DNA of 64,000 nucleotides, taken from positions 7,543-71,542 of the forward strand of contig JBDTAX010000045.1 in assembly GCA_039924425.1 (NCBI GenBank). The letters are read 5' to 3'. The notes beneath the pieces were generated by a model that worked only from the letters and a program-made list of their open reading frames with translations, searched no databases and was not told the origin of the DNA. The first letter of the stretch is position 1. Each line of letters begins with the position of its first letter. The DNA is from GCA-003244245 sp039924425. Its GTDB lineage: Bacteria; Actinomycetota; Actinomycetes; Mycobacteriales; Pseudonocardiaceae. The position numbers and the translations under genes are program-made. Shown here piece after piece: positions 34,504 through 42,961 of the stretch.

Positions 34504-35673
34504 CGCCGGGCGAAGCAGCTCGCCGAGCTGCTTCGCCCGGCAAGCCCAGTCCCAGTCCCGTAGCATCCAGCGCCGTCCGCGCTGGCCCATCGCGGCGGCA
34601 CGCTCGGGATCGGCCAGCAGTGCGGCAACGGCCCCCGCCACCGCCGCCACGTCACGACCGTCCACCAGCTCGCCGGTGTCGCCCGCGCGCACCGTCTCCC
34701 GCGCCCCGCCAGCGTCACCCACCACGACCGGCAAGCCGGTCGCCGAAGCCTCAAGGAACACCAGACCGAGCCCTTCGACGTCCAGCCCGTGCCCACGGGT
34801 CCGGCAGGGCATCGCGAAGACGTCACCAGCGGCGTAGTAGGCGGGCAACTCGGACCACGGCACCGTTCCGGTGCACACCATGGCATCGGATACCCCACAC
34901 GAGCGCGCCAGCCGACGCAACGCCACTGCCCCGGGCCCGTCTCCGACGAGCAGCAGTCTGGCCCCCGGAACTTGACGCGCAATCGCGGGCAACGCCCGCA
35001 CCAGTGTGTCCTGCCCCTTGCGAGCCACCAACCGGGACACACACAGCACCACCGGGGCATCCCCCAGCCGGTGGCGGCGGCGGATCTCCGCGCGCGCGCT
35101 GGGATCTGGGCGCAAAGCCGCGCAGTCCACACCCGGTGGAAGCAGTTCCAGAGCAGCGCGGGGACCGAATGCCGAGGAGATCCGGCGGCGGGTGTACTGG
35201 CTCACCGCGGTGACCACGTCGGCATCCGCGCCGATCCGGCGCAGCGCCATGCGCCCTGGGGGCAGCATGGACCAACCCACCTCGTGTCCATGACTGCTGG
35301 CCACCACGCGTCGCACCCCGGCGCGGCGCAATGCCGGACCGAGCAGGGCCAGCGGGGCGGCCGCGCCGAACCACGCGGTGTCACAACGCAGTTCCCGCAG
35401 GAAACCGACAGCCCGGCGCAGTACGGACGGCGTGGGAAGCATGAGGGATCCGGGATGCCGGAGCACCGGGAAGGGCAACCTGGCATCGAAGGCCGCCGCT
35501 CCCGGCCAGTCCGGTGCGTAGACGGCGATGTCACCCTCGGGCAGCGCCAGAGCCAGTTGGTGCAGGTAAGCCTGGATGCCACCGGGTCGGGGCGGGAAGT
35601 CGTTGCTGACCAGCAGGATCCGTGGCACCCGTGGTTTCAGCCGATCCGACTCAGTGCGGTGACTTGGCTCCAC
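34483..35673 (-). CDS. pimB: GT4 mannosyltransferase, PimB-like
   Basis: A 396 aa GT-B fold glycosyltransferase. It shows ILLVSNDFPPRPGGIQAYLH (acceptor loop), ASSHGHEVGW, the donor-binding ALELLPPGVDCAALRP, VLCVSRLVARKGQDTLVRAL and the GT4 E-x7-E motif around VEGLGLVFLEASATGLPVVV. The pattern and the gene neighbourhood match PimB, which transfers the second mannose from GDP-mannose to phosphatidylinositol monomannoside at the inner membrane. The GTG at 35673 overlaps the NlpC gene's end by 37 bp; a GTG at 35628 would remove the overlap and is a fair alternative. Assignment to PimB rather than another GT4 enzyme rests on context. Confidence 0.85.
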   Translation of the reverse strand: MEPSHRTESDRLKPRVPRILLVSNDFPPRPGGIQAYLHQLALALPEGDIAVYAPDWPGAAAFDARLPFPVLRHPGSLMLPTPSVLRRAVGFLRELRCDTAWFGAAAPLALLGPALRRAGVRRVVASSHGHEVGWSMLPPGRMALRRIGADADVVTAVSQYTRRRISSAFGPRAALELLPPGVDCAALRPDPSARAEIRRRHRLGDAPVVLCVSRLVARKGQDTLVRALPAIARQVPGARLLLVGDGPGAVALRRLARSCGVSDAMVCTGTVPWSELPAYYAAGDVFAMPCRTRGHGLDVEGLGLVFLEASATGLPVVVGDAGGARETVRAGDTGELVDGRDVAAVAGAVAALLADPERAAAMGQRGRRWMLRDWDWACRAKQLGELLRPACEWRYK

Positions 35674-36728
35674 GGCACCATGACGACCTTCACCACGTCC
35701 CCGCTCTGTGGGGCGTTCACGTACAAGCCTTCACCGACGTAGATCCCGATGTGGCTGATCGGGGAGTACAACGCGATGAGATCGCCTGGCTGCAGCTGGG
35801 AGCGGCTGACGCTGCGACCCATCCGGGCCTGCTCCTCGGCTGAGTGCGGCAGACCCGGCATCCCGGCCTGCGCGAAGGCCCACTTCACCAACCCTGAGCA
35901 GTCAAATGTTATCGGGCCGGCGCCGCCCCAGACGTATGCCGAGCCCTGCTTGCTCAACGCGGCGCGCGTCGCCTCGACCGCGACACCACTGCCGAGCAAG
36001 TTGGTGATCGGGAAGTCGATTTTCCCGACGGACGTGTAGGCGGCTCGCTCTTGGCGGGTCAGCTCCGCGAGGCTCTTGGTGACCAACTGGATCTGACGGT
36101 CCATCTCGGCTCGGGAACGGGACAGGTCGCCTTCGAGCTGCGCCGCGTCCTGCTCAGCTTGGGCGGCCCGCGCCGCCGCGTCGTTGGCCGACCGCTGCGC
36201 CTGCTGGGTTTGCGCGACGGCACCGGTGAGCCGGTCCAGAGCCTGCTTGTTGTCCACCGCGAGCATGTCCAGCGCCGACATCTGGTCCAGGAAGTCCTGG
36301 GGGGAGTCACTGACCAGCAGAGCGGACAGCCGGGACAGCCGCGCGCCCTGGAACGAGGCATAAGTCAGCTTGTCGACTTGACCGCGGTACTGACCTTGCA
36401 CAACCTTGGCTCGCTGCCCGGCCGCGGCGGCGGCGTTGACATCAGCCTTGGCGCGCTCCAGCTCGGCACGGCGCGCACCCAATTGGTCCAGGGTGTAATG
36501 CCACCTTTCGGTGAGCACTTCAGCCTGCCGATTCAGGTCGGCAAGCCGCTGCGCGGCGGTGGTGGCATCCCCGGGCGGGGCGGGGTCAGCGCTCGCCGGA
36601 GTGGGCAGCACAGCCACCAGGACAACCACCGCCGCAGCGGTCACCGCCGCCGAGACACAGCGTCTGACAACACCAGGTGTGACAACACCCGGCTTGGCGG
36701 CATCGGGCCTCAGATGATGCGACGACAC
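35637..36728 (-). CDS. Secreted NlpC/P60 peptidoglycan endopeptidase (copy 1)
   Basis: A 363 aa secreted protein. A signal peptide (about 10-38, CVSAAVTAAAVVVLVAVL followed by PTPASADP) is followed by a long coiled coil (about 45-245, rich in Ala, Glu, Arg) and a C-terminal NlpC/P60 domain with catalytic Cys in TFDCSGLVKWAF, His in SPISHIGIYVG, and a polar third residue in YVNAPQSGDVV. It resembles RipA/PcsB-type D,L-endopeptidases that split peptidoglycan stem peptides during division; the coiled coil usually autoinhibits them. The GTG at 36728 is chosen because GAGGGGA precedes it and the signal peptide then starts near the N terminus. Confidence 0.9.
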   Translation of the reverse strand: MSSHHLRPDAAKPGVVTPGVVRRCVSAAVTAAAVVVLVAVLPTPASADPAPPGDATTAAQRLADLNRQAEVLTERWHYTLDQLGARRAELERAKADVNAAAAAGQRAKVVQGQYRGQVDKLTYASFQGARLSRLSALLVSDSPQDFLDQMSALDMLAVDNKQALDRLTGAVAQTQQAQRSANDAAARAAQAEQDAAQLEGDLSRSRAEMDRQIQLVTKSLAELTRQERAAYTSVGKIDFPITNLLGSGVAVEATRAALSKQGSAYVWGGAGPITFDCSGLVKWAFAQAGMPGLPHSAEEQARMGRSVSRSQLQPGDLIALYSPISHIGIYVGEGLYVNAPQSGDVVKVVMVPWSQVTALSRIG

Positions 36729-36809
36729 GTCGCGGCTGTCCCCTCTATCCCCTAGACCACCACACCGGGTTTCACTGAGGGGTTCGGGCCCAGCGCGGAC
36801 GCAAGCCCT

Positions 36810-36839
36810 ATCTGGGTGAGCACGAGTGCTCACCCAGAT
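36810..36839. repeat. Perfect 14-bp inverted repeat (operator or terminator)
   Basis: ATCTGGGTGAGCAC, then GA, then GTGCTCACCCAGAT. It lies 82 bp upstream of NlpC gene 1, in the 327-bp gap 36729-37055 that otherwise holds no convincing gene. With only 2 nt between arms it looks like a dimer-binding operator for the endopeptidase gene; a terminator for the gene at 37056-37340 is the alternative. Confidence 0.65.
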
Positions 36840-37055
36840 TCACCCAAGAAAAGGAATCCCCGGCTCGGCTGCCCAACGCAGCCGATTCGGCAGCGGCCCG
36901 CGCTGCCGCCCAGTCTGGGAGGCATCTACCGCAAGGCCTCGGGAAGAATATGAAAAGCCAGCGACGCTGTCACCACCTGTACGCGACGATGGGCCGAAGT
37001 GACCGCTGGGCACGATGAACGCCACCGCATCCCAGAACAACACCGCCCTCGCCGA

Positions 37056-37340
37056 TCAGCATACCTGTCGCCTAGACCGCTCATCGTCGAGCGCACACCG
37101 CTCAGCGCCCTTTCGCAGGAGGACTCCGGTGTCGGTCGTCGCCAAAGGGACCGCGCAGGTCTGGTGACGATCAACCAGTCGCAGCCGGGGCACCATGCCA
37201 ACCTCGGCCAAGGTGTGCAACGCTTGCCGTTCGGTGGCGTCCAACTCGACGCCAGCCGGCGGGGCTCCAAGTAGCAGGGTGATGACGCAGTCCTGACAGG
37301 CGCCGCCACGTACCTCACACCGGTCGCAATCCACTATCAT
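37056..37340 (-). CDS. Small cysteine-containing hypothetical protein
   Basis: A 94 aa protein beginning MIVDCDRCEVRGGACQDCVI, with four cysteines in CxxC/CxxC-like spacing that could bind a metal, then LLGAPPAGVELDATERQALH and a helical middle LAEVGMVPRLRLVD. Proteins with this opening are, as far as I recall, widespread next to NlpC/P60 genes in this group of actinobacteria. Its function is unknown. It lies between the two NlpC/P60 genes in the same direction. Confidence 0.7.
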   Translation of the reverse strand: MIVDCDRCEVRGGACQDCVITLLLGAPPAGVELDATERQALHTLAEVGMVPRLRLVDRHQTCAVPLATTDTGVLLRKGAERCALDDERSRRQVC

Positions 37341-37428
37341 TTCGGCTCCGTCTCGCTGGTGAGCTGGTCACTGCGGACGCTAGACCGCGACACTGACAAT
37401 TTCGGGAGAGTGTTCCGGAGAGTGCCGA

Positions 37429-38511
37429 TCATCCGATCCGGCGGATCGCCGCGACGTCATGCCACGGGACTCGAGAGACCTTGACCACGTCACCGCTCTG
37501 CGGGGCGTTGATGTACAGACCGTTGCCCACGTACATGCCGATGTGACTCACCGGCGAGTACAGCGCGATGAGGTCTCCCGGCAACAGGCCGGACACCACC
37601 GGGGTGCCCACTCTGGACTGGTCGAAGGCCACCCTCGGCAAGCTCACTCCGGCCTGGCGGTAAGCCCACATCACCAGACCTGAGCAATCGAAGGTGCTCG
37701 GGCCTTCAGCGCCCCAGATGTACGGTGCCCCCTGCCGGGTCAGCGCGGCCCGCAAGGCCCTGATCCCGAGGGTGTCACCGACCAGGTTGATCGGATAGTC
37801 GGTGAATCCCTCGGAGGCATAGTGGGAGAACTCCTCGGGGGTCAGCTTGCCGAGGCGCTCCTGCACGAGAGTGATCTGGCGGCCCATCTCAAGCCGGGCC
37901 TGGGCCACATCCCCCGCTATCCGCTCGGCGTCGAGCTCAGCCACGGCCGCTCGCGTCTCGGCGTCGGTGGCGACAAGCTCCGCCTGGCCGGCCCGGGAGA
38001 CGGCGGCCGCCAGCTTGTCCATCGCCGCCCGATTGCTCACCGCCAGCACGTCCAGCGCGGACATTTGATCCATGAAGTGTTGCGGCGAGTCGCTGATCAG
38101 CATCGCCGTCAAACTGCTGACCCGCACACCCTCGAAGGTTGCGCTGGTCAGCCGATCCACCTGAGCGCGGAACGCGCTCTGCGACGTGCGAGCCTGGTCG
38201 GCGGTGGCCCTTGCGGCCGCCGCGTCGGCATGCGCCCGGTCCGCATCAGCACGACGAGCCAGCAGCCGGTCGGTCGCCAGCTTCCACTGCTCGGTGATTA
38301 CCTCGGCTTGACGGCTCAATGCTCGAGCCTGCGCCACACTCGCCATCGGATCAGGCGCGGGCGGATGCACGGCGGCGGGATCGGCGGCGGGGGGATTGGG
38401 AGCGGGGGCTGGTTCGGCCGCCGCGAGCGCTGGTGGCATGCTCAGCACAGCAACGAACGCCACCCCGGCCGCCACGCTCCCCAGGACGCGGTTCTGACGA
38501 TGGGACACCAC
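37429..38511 (-). CDS. Secreted NlpC/P60 peptidoglycan endopeptidase (copy 2)
   Basis: A 360 aa paralogue of the gene at 35637. It has a signal peptide (VLGSVAAGVAFVAVLSMPPA up to about 32), a proline-rich linker, a coiled coil (about 60-240) and an NlpC/P60 domain (AYIWGAEG-type opening; catalytic Cys in TFDCSGLVMWAY, His in SPVSHIGMYVG, end INAPQSGDVVKVSRVPWHDV). The two proteins share the coiled-coil phrase SPQxFxDQMSALDxLAV and the domain layout, so they arose by tandem duplication and may act at different points of the cell cycle. It starts with a GTG at 38511. Confidence 0.9.
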   Translation of the reverse strand: MVSHRQNRVLGSVAAGVAFVAVLSMPPALAAAEPAPAPNPPAADPAAVHPPAPDPMASVAQARALSRQAEVITEQWKLATDRLLARRADADRAHADAAAARATADQARTSQSAFRAQVDRLTSATFEGVRVSSLTAMLISDSPQHFMDQMSALDVLAVSNRAAMDKLAAAVSRAGQAELVATDAETRAAVAELDAERIAGDVAQARLEMGRQITLVQERLGKLTPEEFSHYASEGFTDYPINLVGDTLGIRALRAALTRQGAPYIWGAEGPSTFDCSGLVMWAYRQAGVSLPRVAFDQSRVGTPVVSGLLPGDLIALYSPVSHIGMYVGNGLYINAPQSGDVVKVSRVPWHDVAAIRRIG

Positions 38512-38677
38512 TCGCAGCTATCCCCCATTCCCGGACCTGAACGCCCGGATGCGTGATCACTGGTAGCGGGAGATCATCCCGCGCATGTCGCCTAACGTCC
38601 GTTTGTGCGATTGGGCGCGGACCATCACCCAAAAGGCGGAGTTACGCCATTCGGTAGTGGCGTTTTGTGATCGGTGG

Positions 38678-39748
38678 TTACTGTCCGTAGGACAAGGGCG
38701 CAGTCGCGGACAGCTCGACAGTCAGCCTCGCCCAGCGTTCCAGCAGCGCCGCCGCGGCGCCCGAGTCCACCGCCGTGGCCGCACGTTGGGTCATCGCCGC
38801 GAGTTCGCCGACGAGGTCTCCGGCCCAGCCGCGGTGCGCGGCAAGCGCCGCGGCGGCATTGAGGAGCACGGCGTCGCGAACCGGACCAGGCTCACCGGCG
38901 AGCAGGTGACGCACCGCATCGGCATTGGTCGCGGCGTCCCCACCGCGCAGATCCTCCCGGCGGGCCAGGGGCACGCCCAGGGAAACCGGGTCCACCTGCG
39001 CACTCCGCACGGCGGCGCCGTCGACCACCCACACCGAGGTGGTGGTCGTGGTGGTGAGCTCGTCGAGCCCGTCGTCGCCGCGTACCACCAGCGCGCTGAC
39101 ACCGCGGTCGGCGAGCACCTGAGCCAGCACCGGCGCTAACCGTGGATCCGCGCAACCCACCAGCGCGGCAGCCGGCTGCGCGGGGTTGACCAGCGGGCCG
39201 AGGACGTTGAAGGCGGTGGGGATCCCGATCTCCGAGCGCATCGCCGCCGCGTGTCGCATCGCCGGATGAAACAGGGGCGCGAAGCAGAAACCGATTCCCA
39301 CCTCCGTGACGCACCGCGCCACCTGCTCCGGACCGAGATCGATCGCCACGCCGAGCGCCTCGAGCACGTCGGCGGCGCCGCACTGTGAGGACGCCGCACG
39401 GTTGCCGTGCTTGACCACCGGCGCGCCAGCCGCGGCGGCCACCAGCGCCGCCATCGTGGAGATGTTGACGGTGTGCGCGCGGTCACCCCCGGTGCCCACG
39501 ACATCGAGCACCCGCTGCGGGACGTCCACTCGGCGGGCGTGGGCGAGCATGCCATCGGCCAAGCCGGCGATCTCCGCCGGAGTTTCACCCTTGGCCCGAA
39601 GCGCCACCACGAACGCGGCCATCTGGGCCTGGGTGGCGACACCGGACATCACTTGGTCCATCGCCCACGTCGCGTCCTGGGCGTCCAGGTCAGTGCCCGC
39701 GATCAGCTGGCTCAGCAGGGCTGGCCAGCCGGTCAACCCCCCTATCAA
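38678..39748 (-). CDS. trpD: Anthranilate phosphoribosyltransferase
   Basis: A 356 aa enzyme of tryptophan synthesis that joins anthranilate to phosphoribosyl pyrophosphate. Family marks are DVVGTGGDRAHTVNISTMAA (PRPP-binding GTGGD), VVKHGNRAASSQCGAADVLE, GIGFCFAPLFHPAMR and FNVLGPLVNPAQP. It overlaps the next gene by 4 bp, so the small receiver-like gene is translated with it. Other trp genes are not in the window, as is usual for actinobacteria that keep trpD separate. Confidence 0.97.
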   Translation of the reverse strand: MIGGLTGWPALLSQLIAGTDLDAQDATWAMDQVMSGVATQAQMAAFVVALRAKGETPAEIAGLADGMLAHARRVDVPQRVLDVVGTGGDRAHTVNISTMAALVAAAAGAPVVKHGNRAASSQCGAADVLEALGVAIDLGPEQVARCVTEVGIGFCFAPLFHPAMRHAAAMRSEIGIPTAFNVLGPLVNPAQPAAALVGCADPRLAPVLAQVLADRGVSALVVRGDDGLDELTTTTTTSVWVVDGAAVRSAQVDPVSLGVPLARREDLRGGDAATNADAVRHLLAGEPGPVRDAVLLNAAAALAAHRGWAGDLVGELAAMTQRAATAVDSGAAAALLERWARLTVELSATAPLSYGQ

Positions 39749-40161
39749 CCCTTCGCCGCCCGAGACCGCGACGAGCGCAGCACCTCGGCCACGGTCTCGG
39801 CGGCGACCAACGGATCCAGCGGGTGCACGATCACGGCATCAGCCTGCGACCAGACCGCCAGCCACCGGTCGTCCCTGCGCCGCACGGCAACGATCACCGG
39901 CGGGCACCGCGTGATCTCGTTCTTGAGCTGGCGGGACAACCCCATCCCGCCGGTGGGCTGCGCCTCACCGTCCAGGATCGCCAGGTCCACGCCACCCGCA
40001 TCGACCTCGGCCAGCACCTCGGCGATCGTCCCGGCCTCCACGTAGCGCACGCGGCCGACGTCGACCGAGGGCCGCGGTCCGAGCGCGTTGATGATGGCCT
40101 CGCGCACTTCCGGCCGGTGGCTGAAGACCAGCACCGTGCTGGCGTCGCCCGAAGCGTTCAT
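39745..40161 (-). CDS. Receiver-like protein of unknown role
   Basis: A 138 aa protein with a CheY-like fold pattern: VLVFSHRPEVREAIINAL, VRYVEAGTIAEVLAEVDAGG, VDLAILDGEAQPTGGMGLSR (the Asp could be the phosphorylation site) and ADAVIVHPLDPLVAAETVAE. The conserved Lys of receivers is replaced by His-Pro, so it is probably a degenerate receiver or a regulatory partner. It is the first gene of a pair with trpD and is divergent from ctaE. Its function is not known. Confidence 0.7.
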   Translation of the reverse strand: MNASGDASTVLVFSHRPEVREAIINALGPRPSVDVGRVRYVEAGTIAEVLAEVDAGGVDLAILDGEAQPTGGMGLSRQLKNEITRCPPVIVAVRRRDDRWLAVWSQADAVIVHPLDPLVAAETVAEVLRSSRSRAAKG

Positions 40162-40263
40162 CGTGCGGATCCTATACGGTCAAGCGCCTCGGAGATACCG
40201 GGCTGTCACTCTTTGCGGCATCTGTCGGCCCCGGTCCGGCATACGGCGGCAGCTTTCGCCATA

Positions 40264-40902
40264 ATGCTGAGCGTGACCTCGTCCAGCCTGGCAGGGCCCG
40301 CGATCAGCCAACGGGTGCACTCGCTGAACCGGCCCAACATGGTCAGCGTCGGAACGATCGTATGGCTGTCCAGCGAGCTGATGTTCTTCGCTGGTCTGTT
40401 CGCCATGTTCTTCACGGTGAAGGCCCAGCACGACGGTCCGTGGCCGCCGGTCAACGCGGTGACCGGGCAGCCGATCCGCCTCGACATTCCCTACGCCCTG
40501 GTGATCACGATCATCCTGGTGGCCTCGTCGTTCACCTGTCAGTTGGGGGTGTTCAAGGCCGAGCAGGGAGATGTTTTCGGGCTGCGACTATGGTACTCGA
40601 TCACGTTCGTTATGGGTTTGCTGTTCGTGCTGGGGGCGCTGAACGAATACCACAACCTCGTCACGGAGCAGGGTGTCACGATCCAGTCGGGCGCCTACGG
40701 CACTGTGTTCTACCTCACCACCGGATTCCACGCCATGCACGTGACCGGAGGCCTGATCGCGTTCATCTTCCTCATCGTCCGGACCAAGCTGAGCAAGTTC
40801 ACTCCGGCCCAAGCCACCGCCGCGATCGTCGTGTCGTACTACTGGCACTTCGTCGACGTGGTGTGGATTGGCCTGTTCGCCACCATCTACTTCTTGCCCT
40901 GA
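40264..40902 (+). CDS. ctaE: Cytochrome c oxidase subunit III
   Basis: A 212 aa membrane protein with five helices and the family blocks VHSLNRPNMVSVGTIVWLSS, YLTTGFHAMHVTGG and SYYWHFVDVVWIGLFATIYF. It is subunit III of the aa3-type terminal oxidase, which binds lipid and guards proton uptake. It heads the group ctaE-qcrC-qcrA-qcrB, in which oxidase and bcc complex genes are linked, matching the bcc-aa3 supercomplex of actinobacteria. The start at ATG 40264 fits the length of the family, although no clear ribosome binding site is visible; a GTG at 40273 is possible. Confidence 0.96.
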   Translation: MLSVTSSSLAGPAISQRVHSLNRPNMVSVGTIVWLSSELMFFAGLFAMFFTVKAQHDGPWPPVNAVTGQPIRLDIPYALVITIILVASSFTCQLGVFKAEQGDVFGLRLWYSITFVMGLLFVLGALNEYHNLVTEQGVTIQSGAYGTVFYLTTGFHAMHVTGGLIAFIFLIVRTKLSKFTPAQATAAIVVSYYWHFVDVVWIGLFATIYFLP

Positions 40903-40967
40903 GCACCCCCAAAAAAGACAACCGCAAAGACAACCGCCGAACAAGACAGCAAGGGTAGCCGAGACTG

Positions 40968-41819
40968 ATGACTAATCAGGCACCGCAGCGGGCAGGGCGG
41001 CGGGCGGGACACAACCGCTTGCGTCGTCGGTTGTCCGGGACGCTCGCGCTCGGCGTGGCATTGCTGGCTCTCGGCGGGCTGTACACGGTGTTCGCCCCCC
41101 AGCCACAGACCGCGCGCGCCCAGGAGAATCTGGACCAACAGACTTCGACCCATCCGATGCAGACCGACCCAGCGCTGGTGCGTCAGGGCGAGCAGCTCTA
41201 CAACAACGCCTGCATCACCTGCCACGGCACGAACCTGCAGGGCGTACTGGACCGCGGGCCCAGTCTGATCGGTGTCGGTGAGGCCGCGGTCTACTTCCAG
41301 GTCTCCACCGGGCGGATGCCCGCGGTGCGTCAGGAAGCGCAGGAGCCCGAGAAGCCATCCAGGTTCACCCCTGAGCAGACCGACGCGCTGGGTGCCTTCG
41401 TGCAGGCTAACGGCGGCGGTCCGGTGGTGCCATCGCGTAGCAGCCTCATCGGCGGCGATCCGGCTGAGGGCGGTGATTTGTTCCGACTCAACTGCGCTTC
41501 CTGCCACAACTTCACTGGACGCGGCATCGCACTGTCCTCTGGCCAGTTCGCGCCTGAGATCAGGAACGTGGACCCGCAGCAGATTTACTCCGCGATGATC
41601 AGCGGACCGCAGAGTATGCCCAGGTTCTCCAACGGGCAGCTCACCGTGGCGCAGAAGCGGGACATCATCGCCTACGTGGAATCGTTCGCCAGGGCACCCA
41701 ACAATCCGGGTGGCTACGCGCTCGGGGGTTTCGGGCCAGTCCCAGAAGGTGCCGTCTCGTGGCTCATTGGTATCTCAGCACTGGTCGGTATCACGCTGTG
41801 GATTGGATCGAGGGCATGA
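40968..41819 (+). CDS. qcrC: Dihaem cytochrome c subunit of the bcc complex
   Basis: A 283 aa protein with an N-terminal helix (about 20-42), two class I cytochrome c domains with haem motifs CITCHG and CASCHN, and a C-terminal membrane helix (about 262-280, SWLIGISALVGITLWIGSRA). It carries electrons from the Rieske centre directly to the oxidase, replacing a mobile cytochrome c. Its stop overlaps the qcrA start (ATGA). The distal Met ligands (GRMPAVR, SMPRFSNG) are present. Confidence 0.97.
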   Translation: MTNQAPQRAGRRAGHNRLRRRLSGTLALGVALLALGGLYTVFAPQPQTARAQENLDQQTSTHPMQTDPALVRQGEQLYNNACITCHGTNLQGVLDRGPSLIGVGEAAVYFQVSTGRMPAVRQEAQEPEKPSRFTPEQTDALGAFVQANGGGPVVPSRSSLIGGDPAEGGDLFRLNCASCHNFTGRGIALSSGQFAPEIRNVDPQQIYSAMISGPQSMPRFSNGQLTVAQKRDIIAYVESFARAPNNPGGYALGGFGPVPEGAVSWLIGISALVGITLWIGSRA

Positions 41820-42961
41820 GCGGGCACGGGAGGCCCATTGGGCAGCGACAGCCGCCCAATGATGCGGACCTCAGTGCCGCGGAGCTGGCGAAGTTGACCC
41901 CCGAAGAGCTGGTCCGGGTGGGTTTGGCGCTGGACGAGGTGACCATCACCCACCGGGAGGATCCGTTCCCGGTGCCGGGAACCCGGGCGGAGAAGCGCAC
42001 CGAACGCATGGTGGCGGGGTGGTTCGTCCTCGCGGCGCTGGCCGGGCTGGGTTTCCTGGCGGCCTACCTGTTCCTGCCTTTCGAGTATGCCCCGCCCGGC
42101 ACCCCCGGCGATCGCCACCTGCTCTACCAACTCTATACGCCGATAATCGGGGTGCTGCTCGGGTTGGCGGTGTTCGCCATCGGCGGCGGAACGATCGCCT
42201 ACGCCAAGAACCTGCTACCACACGAGACCGCGGTACAGCAGCGCCACATCGGCGGTTCCTCGGAAGTGGACCGGGTGACCACGGGCGCGATCCTGGCCGA
42301 CACCGGGGCCCGCAGCGGCATCGGTCGGAGATCCCTGATCACGCGATCGGCCGGGTTCGGCGCCGGCGTGCTCGGTGCTGGGGTGGGCGTCTTCGCCCTG
42401 GGCGGCCTGATCCGCAACCCATGGAAGGGCGGGGACCACGCCGCGCTGTGGGTAACACCCTGGGCCTCGTACAACGGCGAGCCGGTATTCCTGCGCTATG
42501 ACGCCGAGCAACTCAGCCTTGCTCGCCCTGAAGATCTTGCCGCTGGCAGCATCGCGACCGTCTTCCCGTACAAGCGCTCCTGGTCGGCACAGGAAGCACA
42601 CGATGTGATGACCGCCTCCAACAGTCCGGTGATACTCATCCGGTTGTACCCAGAGCAGGCGGCGCGGGTGACCCAGCGCAGGGACCAAGTCGACTTCCAC
42701 TACGGCGACTTCTACGCGTACTCGAAGATCTGCACCCATCTGGGTTGCCCCGCTTCGCTGTACGAGGCCCAGGACGCTCGGGTGCTGTGTCCCTGCCATC
42801 AGTCCCAGTTCGACATGCTGGCGTACGCCAAGCCGGTCTTCGGCCCGGCCACCAGACCCTTGCCTCAGCTGCACATCAGCGTGAACGATGAGGGATACTT
42901 CTACGCCAAGGGTGACTTCAGCGAACCCGTGGGACCAGCGTTCTGGGAGCGGAGGTCATGA
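41816..42961 (+). CDS. qcrA: Rieske iron-sulfur subunit of the bcc complex
   Basis: A 381 aa protein with three hydrophobic helices in the first half (about 70-190 region: AGWFVLAALAGLGFLAAYLF, IIGVLLGLAVFAIGGGTIAY, FGAGVLGAGVGVFALGG), typical of actinobacterial QcrA, and a C-terminal Rieske domain binding a [2Fe-2S] cluster through CTHLGCPASLY and CPCHQSQFD. The ATG at 41816 overlaps the qcrC stop, and its stop overlaps qcrB. Confidence 0.97.
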   Translation: MSGHGRPIGQRQPPNDADLSAAELAKLTPEELVRVGLALDEVTITHREDPFPVPGTRAEKRTERMVAGWFVLAALAGLGFLAAYLFLPFEYAPPGTPGDRHLLYQLYTPIIGVLLGLAVFAIGGGTIAYAKNLLPHETAVQQRHIGGSSEVDRVTTGAILADTGARSGIGRRSLITRSAGFGAGVLGAGVGVFALGGLIRNPWKGGDHAALWVTPWASYNGEPVFLRYDAEQLSLARPEDLAAGSIATVFPYKRSWSAQEAHDVMTASNSPVILIRLYPEQAARVTQRRDQVDFHYGDFYAYSKICTHLGCPASLYEAQDARVLCPCHQSQFDMLAYAKPVFGPATRPLPQLHISVNDEGYFYAKGDFSEPVGPAFWERRS

